A DNA stretch of 64,000 bases from Thiocystis violacea (GTDB lineage: Bacteria > Pseudomonadota > Gammaproteobacteria > Chromatiales > Chromatiaceae), in the NCBI RefSeq assembly GCF_016583565.1, contig NZ_NRRF01000008.1, positions 1 through 64,000 of the forward strand. Direction: 5' to 3'. Of this stretch, positions 1 through 9,500 are shown in pieces (positions within the stretch are counted from its first letter, which is position 1; each line of letters opens with the position of its first letter). The notes beneath the pieces are model-generated. The model was given only the letters and a program-made list of their open reading frames with translations, did not search any database and had not been told where the DNA came from. The translations under genes were made by a program, and so were the position numbers.

Positions 1-48
1 ACCGCTGGTGAGACTTGGCAGCGCCGTCTGGGATGTGGGCGTCTTCAT
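1..48 (-). CDS. 5' end of an unidentified gene (partial)
   Basis: An open frame on the minus strand begins with ATG at 48 and runs off the left edge after 16 codons. AAGAGG lies a few bases upstream of the ATG and fits a ribosome binding site. The peptide (MKTPTSQTALPSL...) is too short to assign. The gene is divergent from the LysR gene at 365, which is the classical arrangement for a LysR regulator and its target, so it may be controlled by that regulator; this is inference only. Confidence 0.4.
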   Translation of the reverse strand, partial: MKTPTSQTALPSLTSG

Positions 49-109
49 CGTGGCCTCTTGAGTGGTTGTCATGATTCAAGCACATGACATTTTACCATTT
101 TTGAGGACA

Positions 110-123
110 TTATTCCTTAATAA
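110..123. promoter_or_regulatory. Inverted repeat in divergent LysR intergenic region
   Basis: TTATTCCTTAATAA is a TTATT-N4-AATAA inverted repeat of the T-N11-A type that LysR-family regulators often bind. It sits in an AT-rich stretch between the divergent partial gene at 48 and the LysR gene at 365, in an otherwise GC-rich window. It could be an auto- and target-regulatory operator. Short AT-rich palindromes also occur by chance, so support is limited. The rest of the 49-364 interval holds no gene that I can support. Confidence 0.35.
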
Positions 124-364
124 ACAACCTATTGGATCCTTTTTAGGGCCGATTTTGAACTCCGAAACGTGAGCTCTATGTGAAGGCGTGCTTCAATTCC
201 ATACTTTGTTGCGGTTTCTTGTCATGTATGTGAAAAGTCACAGACGCGGTGTAGCGGAAGGCGCCCGCGCCCCGAGGCGTGAATACCCCAGGCGCCATGA
301 CGAGGCGAGCGGGCTGTGATATAAGTAATTTCTATTTGGGCATACACTCGCGAGCGACATTTGT

Positions 365-1276
365 ATGGCCGATCGCCGACTCCAGGTGTTCCACACCGTT
401 GCTCGACTGCTGAGCTTCACCAAGGCCGCCGAGACGCTGCACATGACGCAGCCGGCGGTCACCTTCCAGGTCCGCCAGCTCGAGGACCACTTCAATACCC
501 GCCTCTTCGATCGCACCCACAACCGCATCAGCCTGACCGAGGCCGGCGCCATCGTTTACCGATCAGCGGAGCGCATCTTCGAGCTCTATGCGGAGATGGA
601 GAATGGGGTGCGGGAGATCACTGGCGAGATCAGCGGCGCCCTCACCATCGGCGCCAGCACCACCATCGCGGAATACATGCTGCCGACCCTGCTCGGCGAC
701 TTCAAAGAGCGCTTTCCGGACGTCACCATCCACCTCAAGGTCTCGAACACCGAGGGCATTGTCGCCATGGTGGAGAGCAATGCCATCGATCTCGGCGTGG
801 TGGAGGCGCCCGTCGCCAACAAAAACCTGGTGGTGGAGATCTGCAAGCAGGATCAGCTCGTCGCCATCGTCCCCCCCCGGCACCCGCTGGCCGGGCTCGG
901 CGAGATTCCGGTGAACCGCCTGCTGGAATACCCCTTCATCTGCCGCGAGGAAGGCTCCGGCACGCGCGAGGTCATTGGCGACTATCTACACCTGCGACCC
1001 GCCGGCGGCAGCGCGCTCAAGATCGCCATGGAGCTCGGCAGTCCGGAGGCGATCAAGGGCGCCGTCGAGGCTGGCATGGGGGTTTCGGTGGTTTCCCAGA
1101 CCACCATCCAGAAAGAGCTGAAGCTAGGCACCCTGGTCGCCCTTCAGCTGGATCCACCACTCAAGCGCCCCTTTTCCTTCGTGCATCAGAAGCAGAAGTT
1201 CCGCCTACGGGTGATGGAGGAACTCCTGGAGTTCGCGCGCGCCTATTGCCGCACCCAGAACGAAGAGGCGGCCTGA
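365..1276 (+). CDS. LysR-family transcriptional regulator
   Basis: The 303-residue protein has the standard LysR layout. An N-terminal winged helix-turn-helix spans about residues 1-60 (FTKAAETLHMTQPAVTFQVR, then LFDR), and a periplasmic-binding-protein-like effector domain spans about 90-295 (GALTIGASTTIAEYMLP, EEGSGTREV, GMGVSVVS). The effector domain resembles the CysB/CbbR/YeiE branch, which controls sulfur, carbon or sulfite metabolism, but the effector cannot be read from sequence. The ATG at 365 directly opens the HTH (MADRRLQVFHTV), so the start is convincing. The upstream region is AT-rich and holds a LysR-type inverted repeat at 110-123. Confidence 0.9.
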   Translation: MADRRLQVFHTVARLLSFTKAAETLHMTQPAVTFQVRQLEDHFNTRLFDRTHNRISLTEAGAIVYRSAERIFELYAEMENGVREITGEISGALTIGASTTIAEYMLPTLLGDFKERFPDVTIHLKVSNTEGIVAMVESNAIDLGVVEAPVANKNLVVEICKQDQLVAIVPPRHPLAGLGEIPVNRLLEYPFICREEGSGTREVIGDYLHLRPAGGSALKIAMELGSPEAIKGAVEAGMGVSVVSQTTIQKELKLGTLVALQLDPPLKRPFSFVHQKQKFRLRVMEELLEFARAYCRTQNEEAA

Positions 1277-1419
1277 GGGCGAGCGCGGGCGCCAAAATGC
1301 GCCCTATGACGCAGACTGTCGACACGGCTCGGAGTATGATCGCGCTTCGTCGGACCCGCGCCTCGCCAGAGGTCCGGGTCATCCACAGGAGCAATGCATC
1401 CTCCAACCAGGCAGGTCAT

Positions 1420-1830
1420 GTGCTGAGACCACTTCCCGGATCGGCGGACGAGCGACAATTGGTCAAGCGTTTCCGCGGACTGTCCGGCGCGGATCGCGAG
1501 ACCCTGCTCGCCTTCGCGGACTTCTTGATCCAACGCGCTAAGACACAAAACGCTCAGACACCAGGCGTCCAGCAGACGCCTCCGCCCGTGGAGCCGCGTG
1601 AGCCGAAGCCCGAGCCGCGCCCCGAGAAAGAGAGCGTGGTCGGCGCAATCAAGCGGCTCTCCAAGACCTACGACATGCTCGATCGCGATGCCCTGCTCAA
1701 CGAGACCTCGGCCCTGATGTCCGCGCATGTGCTGCAGGGCCGGCGCGCGCCCGAGGTTATCGACGAGCTGGAATCAGTCTTCGCCCGCCACTATTCGGAT
1801 TATCGGAACAGGCACGCCTCGGAAGGTTAG
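1420..1830 (+). CDS. Hypothetical protein with Pro/Glu-rich linker
   Basis: I do not recognise the family. Two compact, probably helical segments (about residues 10-40, VKRFRGLSGADRETLLAFAD; and about 75-130, IKRLSKTYDMLDRDALLNE to the end) flank a charged Pro-rich linker (PPPVEPREPKPEPRPEKE). It looks cytoplasmic, with no signal or membrane segment. The frame is open upstream with ATGs at 1297, 1306 and 1336, but that N-terminal stretch has low-complexity, non-conserved-looking composition. I chose GTG 1420, where the ordered region begins; the start is uncertain. The stop is 11 bases before the permease gene, so the two are probably co-transcribed. Confidence 0.6.
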   Translation: MLRPLPGSADERQLVKRFRGLSGADRETLLAFADFLIQRAKTQNAQTPGVQQTPPPVEPREPKPEPRPEKESVVGAIKRLSKTYDMLDRDALLNETSALMSAHVLQGRRAPEVIDELESVFARHYSDYRNRHASEG

Positions 1831-1841
1831 TCGTCTTCGTC

Positions 1842-2912
1842 ATGAACATCGTTGCAAGCTGGTTCCAGCGGAATCTCTCCGACCCCCAGGTCGTCTTTCT
1901 CGCGGTCTTGTTGCTCGCCGTCTTCGCCGTGGTCCTCACCATGGGCGACATGCTCGCGCCCGTGCTCGCCAGCATCGTCATCGCCTATCTGCTGGAGGGA
2001 TTGGTCGGTCAGCTCGAGATGCGCGGCGTTGCCAGGCTGACCAGCGTCCTGCTGGTCTATGTGCTCTTCCTGCTCTTCGTCGCCTTGGTGCTGGTCGGCG
2101 TCATGCCGCTGCTGTCGCGCCAGATCACCGACTTGGTGCAACAGCTGCCCAACATGGTCTCGGAGGGGACGCGGGTGCTGACGGATCTGCCCGAGACCTA
2201 TCCGGACATCGTGACCCGCGAGCAGCTCGATCAGGTGATCGTCTCCCTGCGCTCCGAGACGGTCTCCTTCGGGCAACAGGTGCTGTCCTGGTCGCTGGCG
2301 AGCGTGGTCGGCGTCATCACCATCATGGTCTACCTGATCCTCATGCCCATCCTCGTGTTCTTCTTCATGAAGGACAAGGATCTCATCCTCGGCTGGTTCC
2401 GCAGACATCTCTCCAAACACCACGGCATCGCCGGCAACGTCTGGAGGGATGTCGATCGGCAAATCTCGAACTATGTGCGCGGCAAGGCCTGGGAGATTCT
2501 CATCGTCTGGGGCGTGAGCTATGCGACCTTCTCCGCCTTCGGGCTCAAGTACTCCATGCTGCTGTCCCTGCTGGTCGGACTCTCCGTGATCATCCCCTAC
2601 ATCGGCGCCGCCCTCGTGACCGTCCCGCTCCTGCTGGTGGCCTGGTTCCAATGGGGTTGGTCCTCGCAGTTCGTCTGGCTCACCTTCGCCTACGCCATCA
2701 TCCAGGCGCTGGACGGCAACGTACTGGTCCCCCTCATCTTCTCCGAGGTCGTCAATCTGCACCCGGTCGCGATCATCGTGGCCATTCTCGTCTTCGGGGG
2801 ACTCTGGGGCTTCTGGGGTGTCTTCTTCGCCATCCCGCTGGCCACCCTGGTACAGGCCATCCTCACCGCCTGGCCCAAGCGCGTCATCGAGCCGCCACCC
2901 GTCGCGGACTGA
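1842..2912 (+). CDS. AI-2E family (PerM/YdiK-type) membrane transporter
   Basis: The 356-residue polytopic membrane protein starts with a short amphipathic N-terminus and a pair of helices (about residues 15-55). Two more helices at about 60-90 precede a soluble loop (about 95-150, LTDLPETYPDIVTREQLDQ). Four further helices fill the C-terminal half, with the family's conserved VGLSVIIPYIGA segment and ALDGNVLVPLIFS near residue 285. The family includes exporters of autoinducer-2 and Na+/H+ antiporters, so the substrate cannot be assigned. The start ATG lies 11 bases after the preceding gene. A strong hairpin follows the stop. Confidence 0.88.
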   Translation: MNIVASWFQRNLSDPQVVFLAVLLLAVFAVVLTMGDMLAPVLASIVIAYLLEGLVGQLEMRGVARLTSVLLVYVLFLLFVALVLVGVMPLLSRQITDLVQQLPNMVSEGTRVLTDLPETYPDIVTREQLDQVIVSLRSETVSFGQQVLSWSLASVVGVITIMVYLILMPILVFFFMKDKDLILGWFRRHLSKHHGIAGNVWRDVDRQISNYVRGKAWEILIVWGVSYATFSAFGLKYSMLLSLLVGLSVIIPYIGAALVTVPLLLVAWFQWGWSSQFVWLTFAYAIIQALDGNVLVPLIFSEVVNLHPVAIIVAILVFGGLWGFWGVFFAIPLATLVQAILTAWPKRVIEPPPVAD

Positions 2913-2956
2913 GTCCCGCGGGCGAAGCCGCCGAGACCCGAGACCTAAACGAGAAC

Positions 2957-2985
2957 GCCCCGCGAGACACTGGGTCTCGCGGGGC
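2957..2985. terminator. Bidirectional hairpin terminator between convergent genes
   Basis: GCCCCGCGAGAC - ACTGG - GTCTCGCGGGGC forms a perfect 12-bp stem with a 5-nt loop. It lies between the stop of the plus-strand permease gene and the stop of the minus-strand FmdB-like gene, so it can serve both. The plus side is followed by GCTTTGT and the minus side by GTTCTCG, so the T-tracts are weak. Confidence 0.75.
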
Positions 2986-3030
2986 GCTTTGTCGTGCGAG
3001 CCGCCAGCGGCGGCGGACGGTGCGGCGCGG

Positions 3031-3288
3031 TCAGTTGAGTCCGCACATGCCGCCGGCGCAGCAGGAGCCGGTCGCGCAGGCGGGCGCATTGCCGCTGCCG
3101 AGGCTCGAACTCGTGATGACGTTCCCGCCCGTCGCCAAACGATGCACGGGGGCGTCGGCGGGCGTGTCGCCCAGCTCGATGTGGGCGCGCTCGCACAGCT
3201 CGCCCCAATTGGCGAGTTTCTCGCTCATGCGATGAGACACCTCGATCACGCGATCATTGGTCTCGCAGCGATAGTCGTAGGTTGGCAT
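3031..3288 (-). CDS. FmdB-like small putative zinc-ribbon protein
   Basis: The 85-residue protein opens with MPTYDYRCETNDRVIEVSHR, which matches the FmdB/CxxC_CXXC_SSSS family start (PxYxYxC). The canonical first CxxC knuckle is altered: Cys is followed by ETND rather than xxC. The tail carries a cluster of cysteines (CATGSCCAGGMC), giving metal-binding potential in an unusual place. The start at 3288 was chosen over the longer frame to 3330 because the family motif begins with this Met. It is a single gene facing away from the DsrC-like gene further right. Function is unknown. Confidence 0.75.
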   Translation of the reverse strand: MPTYDYRCETNDRVIEVSHRMSEKLANWGELCERAHIELGDTPADAPVHRLATGGNVITSSSLGSGNAPACATGSCCAGGMCGLN

Positions 3289-3470
3289 GTTTCTGATCTC
3301 CGTCGAATATCGATAAACGCTAATGCGCACGATTATAGGCGAGCCAGAGTCGCGCGCAAAGCCCAGCAGGACGCGCGGTTATGACGCATTCGCGGCTTGG
3401 TCGCAGGTGCGGCGGAGGAGAACGGAGAGCGGCAGGGCCGCCCGTCGCGAGCGGCCTCGGCATGGACCGA

Positions 3471-3812
3471 TCAGCAGGAGTGGCAATAGTATCTGGGAAG
3501 CCCGGCGAGCCGGCAGGCCTGTTTGCACCCGCCGTTTGGAAAGAGGGATTCCAGGTGCTTGCGCGTGCACGGCACATGCTCGGAGAGCTGGCTGCCGATG
3601 GCCTTGATGATGACCCTGGGCGAGGGGGGCATCTCGTGGGTGTCGTAGTAGCTGCGCAGGAAGTCGAGCACCCTCCAGTGGCACTCCGAAAGGTCGAGCC
3701 CTTCGTCCTCGGCCATGGCCTGGGCGACCTCGCGGTCCCAGGCGTCGAAGTCGACGAGGAGTCCCTGCTTGTTGAGCCGCAGGTCGCGGCCCGCGATCTG
3801 AGCGGTTGACAT
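3471..3812 (-). CDS. DsrC/TusE-family sulfur-carrier-like protein with divergent C-terminal arm
   Basis: The 113-residue protein has the DsrC/TusE fold signature: an N-terminal LNKQGLLVDFDAWDREVAQA, a central helix ECHWRVLDFLRSYYDTHE, PSPRVIIKAI, and a C-terminal arm. DsrC proteins carry sulfur on a penultimate Cys with a second Cys in the KQAC segment. Here KQACRLAGLP is present with its Cys, but the tail ends YYCHSC instead of the usual PTGCV, so two cysteines flank the DsrC position. An additional Cys precedes KQAC. A sulfur-carrier, TusE or RspA-like regulatory role are all possible. ATG 3812 is preferred over the adjacent ATG 3815 because GGAGG lies five bases upstream of it. Confidence 0.85.
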   Translation of the reverse strand: MSTAQIAGRDLRLNKQGLLVDFDAWDREVAQAMAEDEGLDLSECHWRVLDFLRSYYDTHEMPPSPRVIIKAIGSQLSEHVPCTRKHLESLFPNGGCKQACRLAGLPRYYCHSC

Positions 3813-4058
3813 CATTGCCTCCACCACCTTGAGGTGGGTCGAGTCAGCTTGGTGGTTGGCGCCTTTCCCGTGGCCTGGATCCTTCTTATTGCCAGGACAC
3901 GCCTGACGGCTATCGATTCGATTGACAATTGTCAACCGGACCGGTTCAAGCATGGCTCGAATTCACAAAGATGCAAGCTGCATCGCCGGCGTCGGCAATG
4001 CCGGCGGTCAGGCGCGCCGGACGCCTGAGAGCCGGCGAAAAAGACCAGGTGCGCTCCG

Positions 4059-6233
4059 TTACCGAGCGGCCTTGAAACGCCTGCGCATGGCGTGGAGGGT
4101 GGGCTCGGTGTAGCCGTTCGGCACCTCGCCGCCCTTGAAGATGAGCTCGCAGGCGGCCTGGAAGGCGATGCCCTCATAGTCAGGCGCCATCGGGCGATAG
4201 AGGGCGTCGCCGGCGTTCTGCTCGTCCACCACCGTCGCCATCCGCTTGAGCGTCTCCATCACCTGCGCTTCGGAGACGATGCCGTGATGCAGCCAGTTGG
4301 CCACGTGCTGACTGGAGATCCGCAAGGTCGCGCGGTCCTCCATGAGGCCGACGTTCGCAATGTCCGGCACCTTTGAGCAGCCGATGCCCTGGTCGATCCA
4401 GCGCACCACGTAGCCAAGGATGCCCTGACAGTTGTTGTCCAGCTCCTCCTGGAGCTCCTCGGGTGTCCAGGCGCACGCGGGATCCAGTGGGATCTGCAAG
4501 AGCTCATCCAGCGTCGTCCGCCGGTCACCCTTGACCAGCTCCGCCTGGACCTCGTCGACCCGCACCTGGTGATAGTGCATGGCGTGCAGGGTGGCGGCCG
4601 TCGGCGAGGGCACCCAGGCGCAATTGGCGCCGGCCTTGGGGTGGGCGGACTTGGCGGCGAGCATGGCGGCCATCTCGTCCGGCATGGTCCACATCCCCTT
4701 GCCGATCTGCGCATGACCGCGCAGGCCGCAGGCCAGACCGGTATCCACGTTCCAGTCCTCATAGGCGATCAGCCAGGGGGCCTTCTTCATGTCGCCCTTG
4801 CGCAGCACCGGACCCGCTTCCATGTCGGTATGGATCTCGTCACCCGTGCGGTCCAGGAAGCCGGTATTGATGAAGATGACACGCTCGCGCGCGACCCGGA
4901 TGCACTCCTTGAGATTGAGCGTGGTGCGGCGCTCTTCGTCCATGATGCCGATCTTGAGCGTGTTGGGCGCCAGCCCCAGGGCATCCTCGATCCGCGAGAA
5001 GAGATCGACCGCGAGCTGCACCTCTTCAGGTCCGTGCATCTTGGGCTTGACGATGTAGACGCTGCCGGAGCGTGAGTTGCGCTTGGCGCCATGCTCGGGA
5101 TGGATGTCATGCAGGGCGCAGAGCACGGTGATCAGGGCGTCGAGCATGCCCTCGGGCACCTCCTTGCCCTCGCTGTCGAGCACGGCATCCGTGGTCATGA
5201 GGTGGCCCACGTTGCGCACCAGCATGAGCGAGCGCCCGGGCAGCGTCAGGGAGCCGACACCGATGCGGCTGTAAGTCCGGTCGGCGGCCAAGGCGCGTTC
5301 CGTCATGCGCCCGCCCTTGCTGAAGCTGGCGGTGAGATCGCCCTTCATGAGTCCGAGCCAGTTGCGATAGACACCGACCTTGTCCTCGGTATCCACGGCG
5401 GCGACCGAGTCCTCGCAGTCCTGGATGCTGGTCACGGCGGACTCCAGCAGGATGTCGGCAACACCCGCCGCGCTCGCCTTGCCGACGGGGTGTTCGCGGT
5501 CGATCCGTAGCTCGATGTGCAGACCGTTGTTGACGAGCAGGACGGCGCTGAGCTGGTCCGGGTTGCCGCGAAAACCGACGAACTGGGTCGCATCCTTGAG
5601 CATGGTTTCGCTGTTGTCCGGCAGCAGCACCACCAGCTTGCCGTTCTCCAACTTGTAGCCGCAGGCATCGGCCTGAGAGCCCCGATTGAGCGGCACCGCC
5701 TCGTCCAGAAAGGCCGCCGCGCGCGCGATGACGGCCGCGGCGCGGGCAGGATTCAGCTCGGCACCGCGCTCCAGACCCTCATCCTCGGCAATGGCATCGG
5801 TCCCATAGAGCGCATCGTAGAGGCTGCCCCACCGCGCGTTCGCGGCGTTGAGCGCATAGCGGGCATTACTGACCGGGACCACCAACTGGGGGCCCGCGAT
5901 CTCCGCGATCTCCGGATCCGTATTGGCCGTGCTCACCAAGAAATCCGGCCCCTCGGGGACCAGGTACCCGATCTCCGAGAGAAAGGCGCGATAGGCGCTC
6001 AGGTCCAGCGGTTGCCCGCGGTGCTCGCGATGCCAGGTGTCGATCTGGCGCTGGAGCTGATCCCGTTTGGCGAGCAGTTCACGGTTGCGCGGCGCCAGAT
6101 CGCGAAGGATCCCGGCGAAGGCATGCCAAAGGACATCCGCGTCGATTCCCGTCCCCGGCACCACCTCGTCCTTGACGAGGTCGTGCAAAGGCTTGGCGAC
6201 CTTGAGGCCGCCCACATCCAGGTATTCAGTCAT
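4059..6233 (-). CDS. glcB: Malate synthase G
   Basis: The 724-residue length and sequence fit the G-type malate synthase, which condenses glyoxylate and acetyl-CoA to malate in the glyoxylate shunt. Characteristic segments are an N-terminal helical clasp ([14 protein letters not shown]), the TIM-barrel core with [15 protein letters not shown] and MNLKE-like TLNLKECI, and the C-terminal plug with WLHHGIVS. It is a stand-alone gene with no isocitrate lyase in the window. The ATG at 6233 is close to the conserved N-terminus. Assimilation of acetate or glycolate by a photoheterotroph fits this enzyme. Confidence 0.97.
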   Translation of the reverse strand: MTEYLDVGGLKVAKPLHDLVKDEVVPGTGIDADVLWHAFAGILRDLAPRNRELLAKRDQLQRQIDTWHREHRGQPLDLSAYRAFLSEIGYLVPEGPDFLVSTANTDPEIAEIAGPQLVVPVSNARYALNAANARWGSLYDALYGTDAIAEDEGLERGAELNPARAAAVIARAAAFLDEAVPLNRGSQADACGYKLENGKLVVLLPDNSETMLKDATQFVGFRGNPDQLSAVLLVNNGLHIELRIDREHPVGKASAAGVADILLESAVTSIQDCEDSVAAVDTEDKVGVYRNWLGLMKGDLTASFSKGGRMTERALAADRTYSRIGVGSLTLPGRSLMLVRNVGHLMTTDAVLDSEGKEVPEGMLDALITVLCALHDIHPEHGAKRNSRSGSVYIVKPKMHGPEEVQLAVDLFSRIEDALGLAPNTLKIGIMDEERRTTLNLKECIRVARERVIFINTGFLDRTGDEIHTDMEAGPVLRKGDMKKAPWLIAYEDWNVDTGLACGLRGHAQIGKGMWTMPDEMAAMLAAKSAHPKAGANCAWVPSPTAATLHAMHYHQVRVDEVQAELVKGDRRTTLDELLQIPLDPACAWTPEELQEELDNNCQGILGYVVRWIDQGIGCSKVPDIANVGLMEDRATLRISSQHVANWLHHGIVSEAQVMETLKRMATVVDEQNAGDALYRPMAPDYEGIAFQAACELIFKGGEVPNGYTEPTLHAMRRRFKAAR

Positions 6234-6542
6234 AGGTGTCGACCTCCGTTACCCCCGAACATGGAGGGTCACGCAAAGGCTGATGGGCAGGAAGAGTCTA
6301 GGCCGGGGAACAGGGAGACAAGGCCACCCCGCGACCCGATCCAAGGAAGAGTGGATAGCATCGGGCCGTGCTTTCGCAGGCGCAACACCAAGTCGATTGA
6401 TTTACCTAAAGCATAGGATTGTAATAACAGCGCGCGCGAAAGACCACACGACCGCATGGCTTTTCGAGTGCAACGCCGAGACAGGGGGCGCTGACCGCGA
6501 GACCTTGCCGCACAGCCGATTCACCCCACGTCCGACAGACGC
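6234..6542. other. Non-coding interval between glcB and the signalling operon
   Basis: About 309 bases lie between the start of glcB (6233) and the stop of the hybrid kinase (6543). Frames cross it only as tails of glcB antisense ORFs with no recognisable protein. The stretch around 6395-6425 is AT-rich relative to its surroundings (gattgatttacctaaagc...) and could carry the glcB promoter. I see no convincing hairpin terminator for the kinase operon. Confidence 0.4.
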
Positions 6543-9500
6543 CTAGGTCCGCATGCGCACCACCATCAAGGCCCTCAGCGTCTCCAGCGCCGCCTGATAC
6601 TCGAATCCCTTGATCTCCGCGCCCAAGCGCTCGGCATCCGCCCCAAAGGACTGGAGCAGCACGCCCTGGTCGCGCTCATAGGCATCGTTGGCCGCCGTAT
6701 CGTCCATCTCGAGCAAGGCCTGGAGCCGATCCACGGCCTCGGACAGCGAGACCCCATCCGCCGCCTGCTCCGGCCATGCCGCCTCGCCCGCCGGAGCCGC
6801 CACGGCAATCCAGCGCGAGGCGCGGATCTCGCTCATGGTGGCATCCAGTGCGTCGGCCAGCGTGCCGGCGATGCGCGCGATGCCAATGCGCCGCTCGCGC
6901 GCTTCCGTCTCGGCACGGACCGCCAGGAGCGAGAGACCAGAGGCGAAGAGGTTGCCGGCCGTCCCCTTGAGCCGATGCGCGATGAAGGCCACCTGATCGA
7001 AATTCTCGCGATCCGCCGCCTGCCGCAGGGCCGCCGCTTGGCCCGCGCCGGAGTCCAAAACGGCCCCGAGCAATCTGGGCAGGAAGCTGGGATTGTGCGC
7101 ATAGCGCGACTCCAGCAGCGGCCAGTCGACCCAGGCATCCACCCCCTCGGCACCCGTGGTGAAAGCCTCATCCACAGCCTCGGCCGAGCTCCTGTCCACC
7201 CCTGGGCGAACCAGGCTGTCAGCCTCGCGTTGGGGCTGGGGCTGGGGCTGGCGCGCGACCCGTTTGAGGATGGTCGCAATCAGGATCTCCAGATCGACCG
7301 GCTTGGCGACATGGTCCAGCATCCCAGCCGCCAGGCACCGCTCCCGCTCGGACCGCATGGCGTGGGCGGTCAGACCGATCACCGGCAGCGCGGGGGCGAG
7401 TTCGCGAATGCGCCCGGTGGCCTCCAGCCCGTCCATCACCGGCATCTGGATGTCCATGAGCACCAGATCGAAAGCGCCGGGAGCGTCGTTCCGCACCCGC
7501 TCGACGGCCTCCAGCCCGTTCTCGACCTGAACCAGCGCACAGCCCTCGTCGTCGAGCAGTTCCTCCAGCACCAGGCGGTTCGCCGGATTGTCCTCGGCGA
7601 CCAGGATGACCAGCCCGCGCAGACGCTGGCGCGTCTGCGCGAGAACCGTCGTCCGGGGAGCGATGCGGTGGGGGCCGATGACGCCCCGCGGGTCGATGAG
7701 CGGAACTCGCAGGTCGAAGCGGGTTCCCTTGCCGAGCTGGCTCCGCACCTGGAGGTCGCCGCCCATCATCTCGGCGAGCCGCTTGCTGATCGCCAACCCC
7801 AGCCCGGTGCCGCCAAAGCGGCGCGTGATGGAGCCGTCCGCCTGCTCGAAGGGACTGAAGAGGTTCGCGATCTGCGCCTCGCTCATACCGATCCCGGTAT
7901 CCAGCACGCTGAAGACGAGGGTCTCGTCCTGTCGCCCGGCCAGGAGTCTGACCTCGCCCCGCGCGGTGAACTTGATGGCATTGGACAGGAGGTTGCCGAG
8001 CACCTGCGCCAGCCTGAGATCGTCGCCGCGGAAGCTGGCCGGCAGATCCGGGGACTCCTCCACGCAAAAGCCGAGCCCCTGCTCTTCGATGCGGGTCGCG
8101 AACAGGTCCGTGGTCCGTTCGATGAGCCCGCGCAGATCGACCTCGCCCGCGTCGATCGCCAGCTTGCCTGCCTCGATCTTGGAGAAATCCAGGATGTCAT
8201 CGACGATCCCGAGCAACAACTGCCCCGACTCGAGGATGCGTTTGAAGAAGTCCCGCCCCTTGCGGCCTTGGCTATGCCGCTCTCCGGCCTGCGCGAACCC
8301 CAGCACCGCATTCAGTGGCGTGCGGATCTCATGGCTCATGTTCGCCAGGAACTCGCTCTTGAGTCGCGCCAGCCGCTCGGCCTCGACCAGTGCCGCCTCG
8401 CGGGCCGCCTCCGCCTGCTTCTTAGCGGAGATATCGAAGAAGCTGACCACCGATCCGACGACCTGCCCATCCCTGTACATGGGGTGCGACGAGTAGGTCA
8501 CGGGGAAGGCCGTGCCGTCGGCGCGCCAGAAGACATCCTCGTCCTGGCGAAAGGCGCGATGATCGCCCAGTGCATGGTGGATGGGACACTCGGAGCGCAC
8601 GAAGGCCGAGCCGTCCGCGCGGCTGTGATGGATGAGTTCGTGCATCGAGCGACCCAGCACCTGCTCCGGCGCATAGCCCAGCATGGCGCAGGCGGCGGGG
8701 TTGATGAAGGTCGCGCGGCCCCCGGTGTCCTCGCCGAAGAGCCCATCCGCGCTCGACTCCAGGATGAGACGGCTGCGCTCCTCGGCGAGGCGCAGCTCGG
8801 CGGTACGGGTCTCGACCAGTTCCTCCAGATTGAGGCGATAGTGCTCCAGCTCCTGCTCGACCCGCTTCTTCTCGGTGATGTCCTCCTTCACGGCCAGATA
8901 GTGCGTCACCTGACCGTCCGGCTGGCGCACCGGGGAGATGATGGCGAGTTCGACGTATTCGCCGCCATCCTTGCGGCGGTTGCAGAACTCGCCCCGCCAG
9001 ACCTCGCCCCGCGCGAGCGTCTCCCACAGCTGCGCATGCACCGCGGCCGGCGTGCGCCCCGAGCTGAGGAGTCGCGGATTCTGGCCAACCGCCTCCTCGC
9101 GGCTGTAGCCGGAGACCTGGGTAAAGGCGGGATTGACGTACTGGATGCAGCCCTCCAGGTCGGTGATGACGATGCTCGCCGGACTCTGGTCCACCGCCAG
9201 GGAGAGCTGGCGCAGCTGCTCCTCGGAGCGCTTGCGCACAGAGACGTCGAGGTGGGTCCCTGTCGCGCGCAGCGGGTGCCCATACGCATCCCGCTCGACG
9301 ACGCGACCACGGTCCAGCACCCAGACGTAGCCCCCGTCCTTGTGCCTCAGCCGCATCTCGATCTCGTAATAGGGCGTCTCGCCAGCGAAATGCCGCTCCA
9401 GCGCCTGCTTCGCCAGCACCAGGTCCCGCGGATGACAGAGCCGCTCCCAGGTCGCGTAAGTGACCGGCTGGAGCTCCTCCAGGCAGTAGCCGAGCATCTC

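Noticed and set aside
3381-3809. 142-codon plus-strand ORF over the DsrC-like gene
   Set aside because: The minus strand encodes a clear DsrC/TusE fold; the plus ORF is a shadow.
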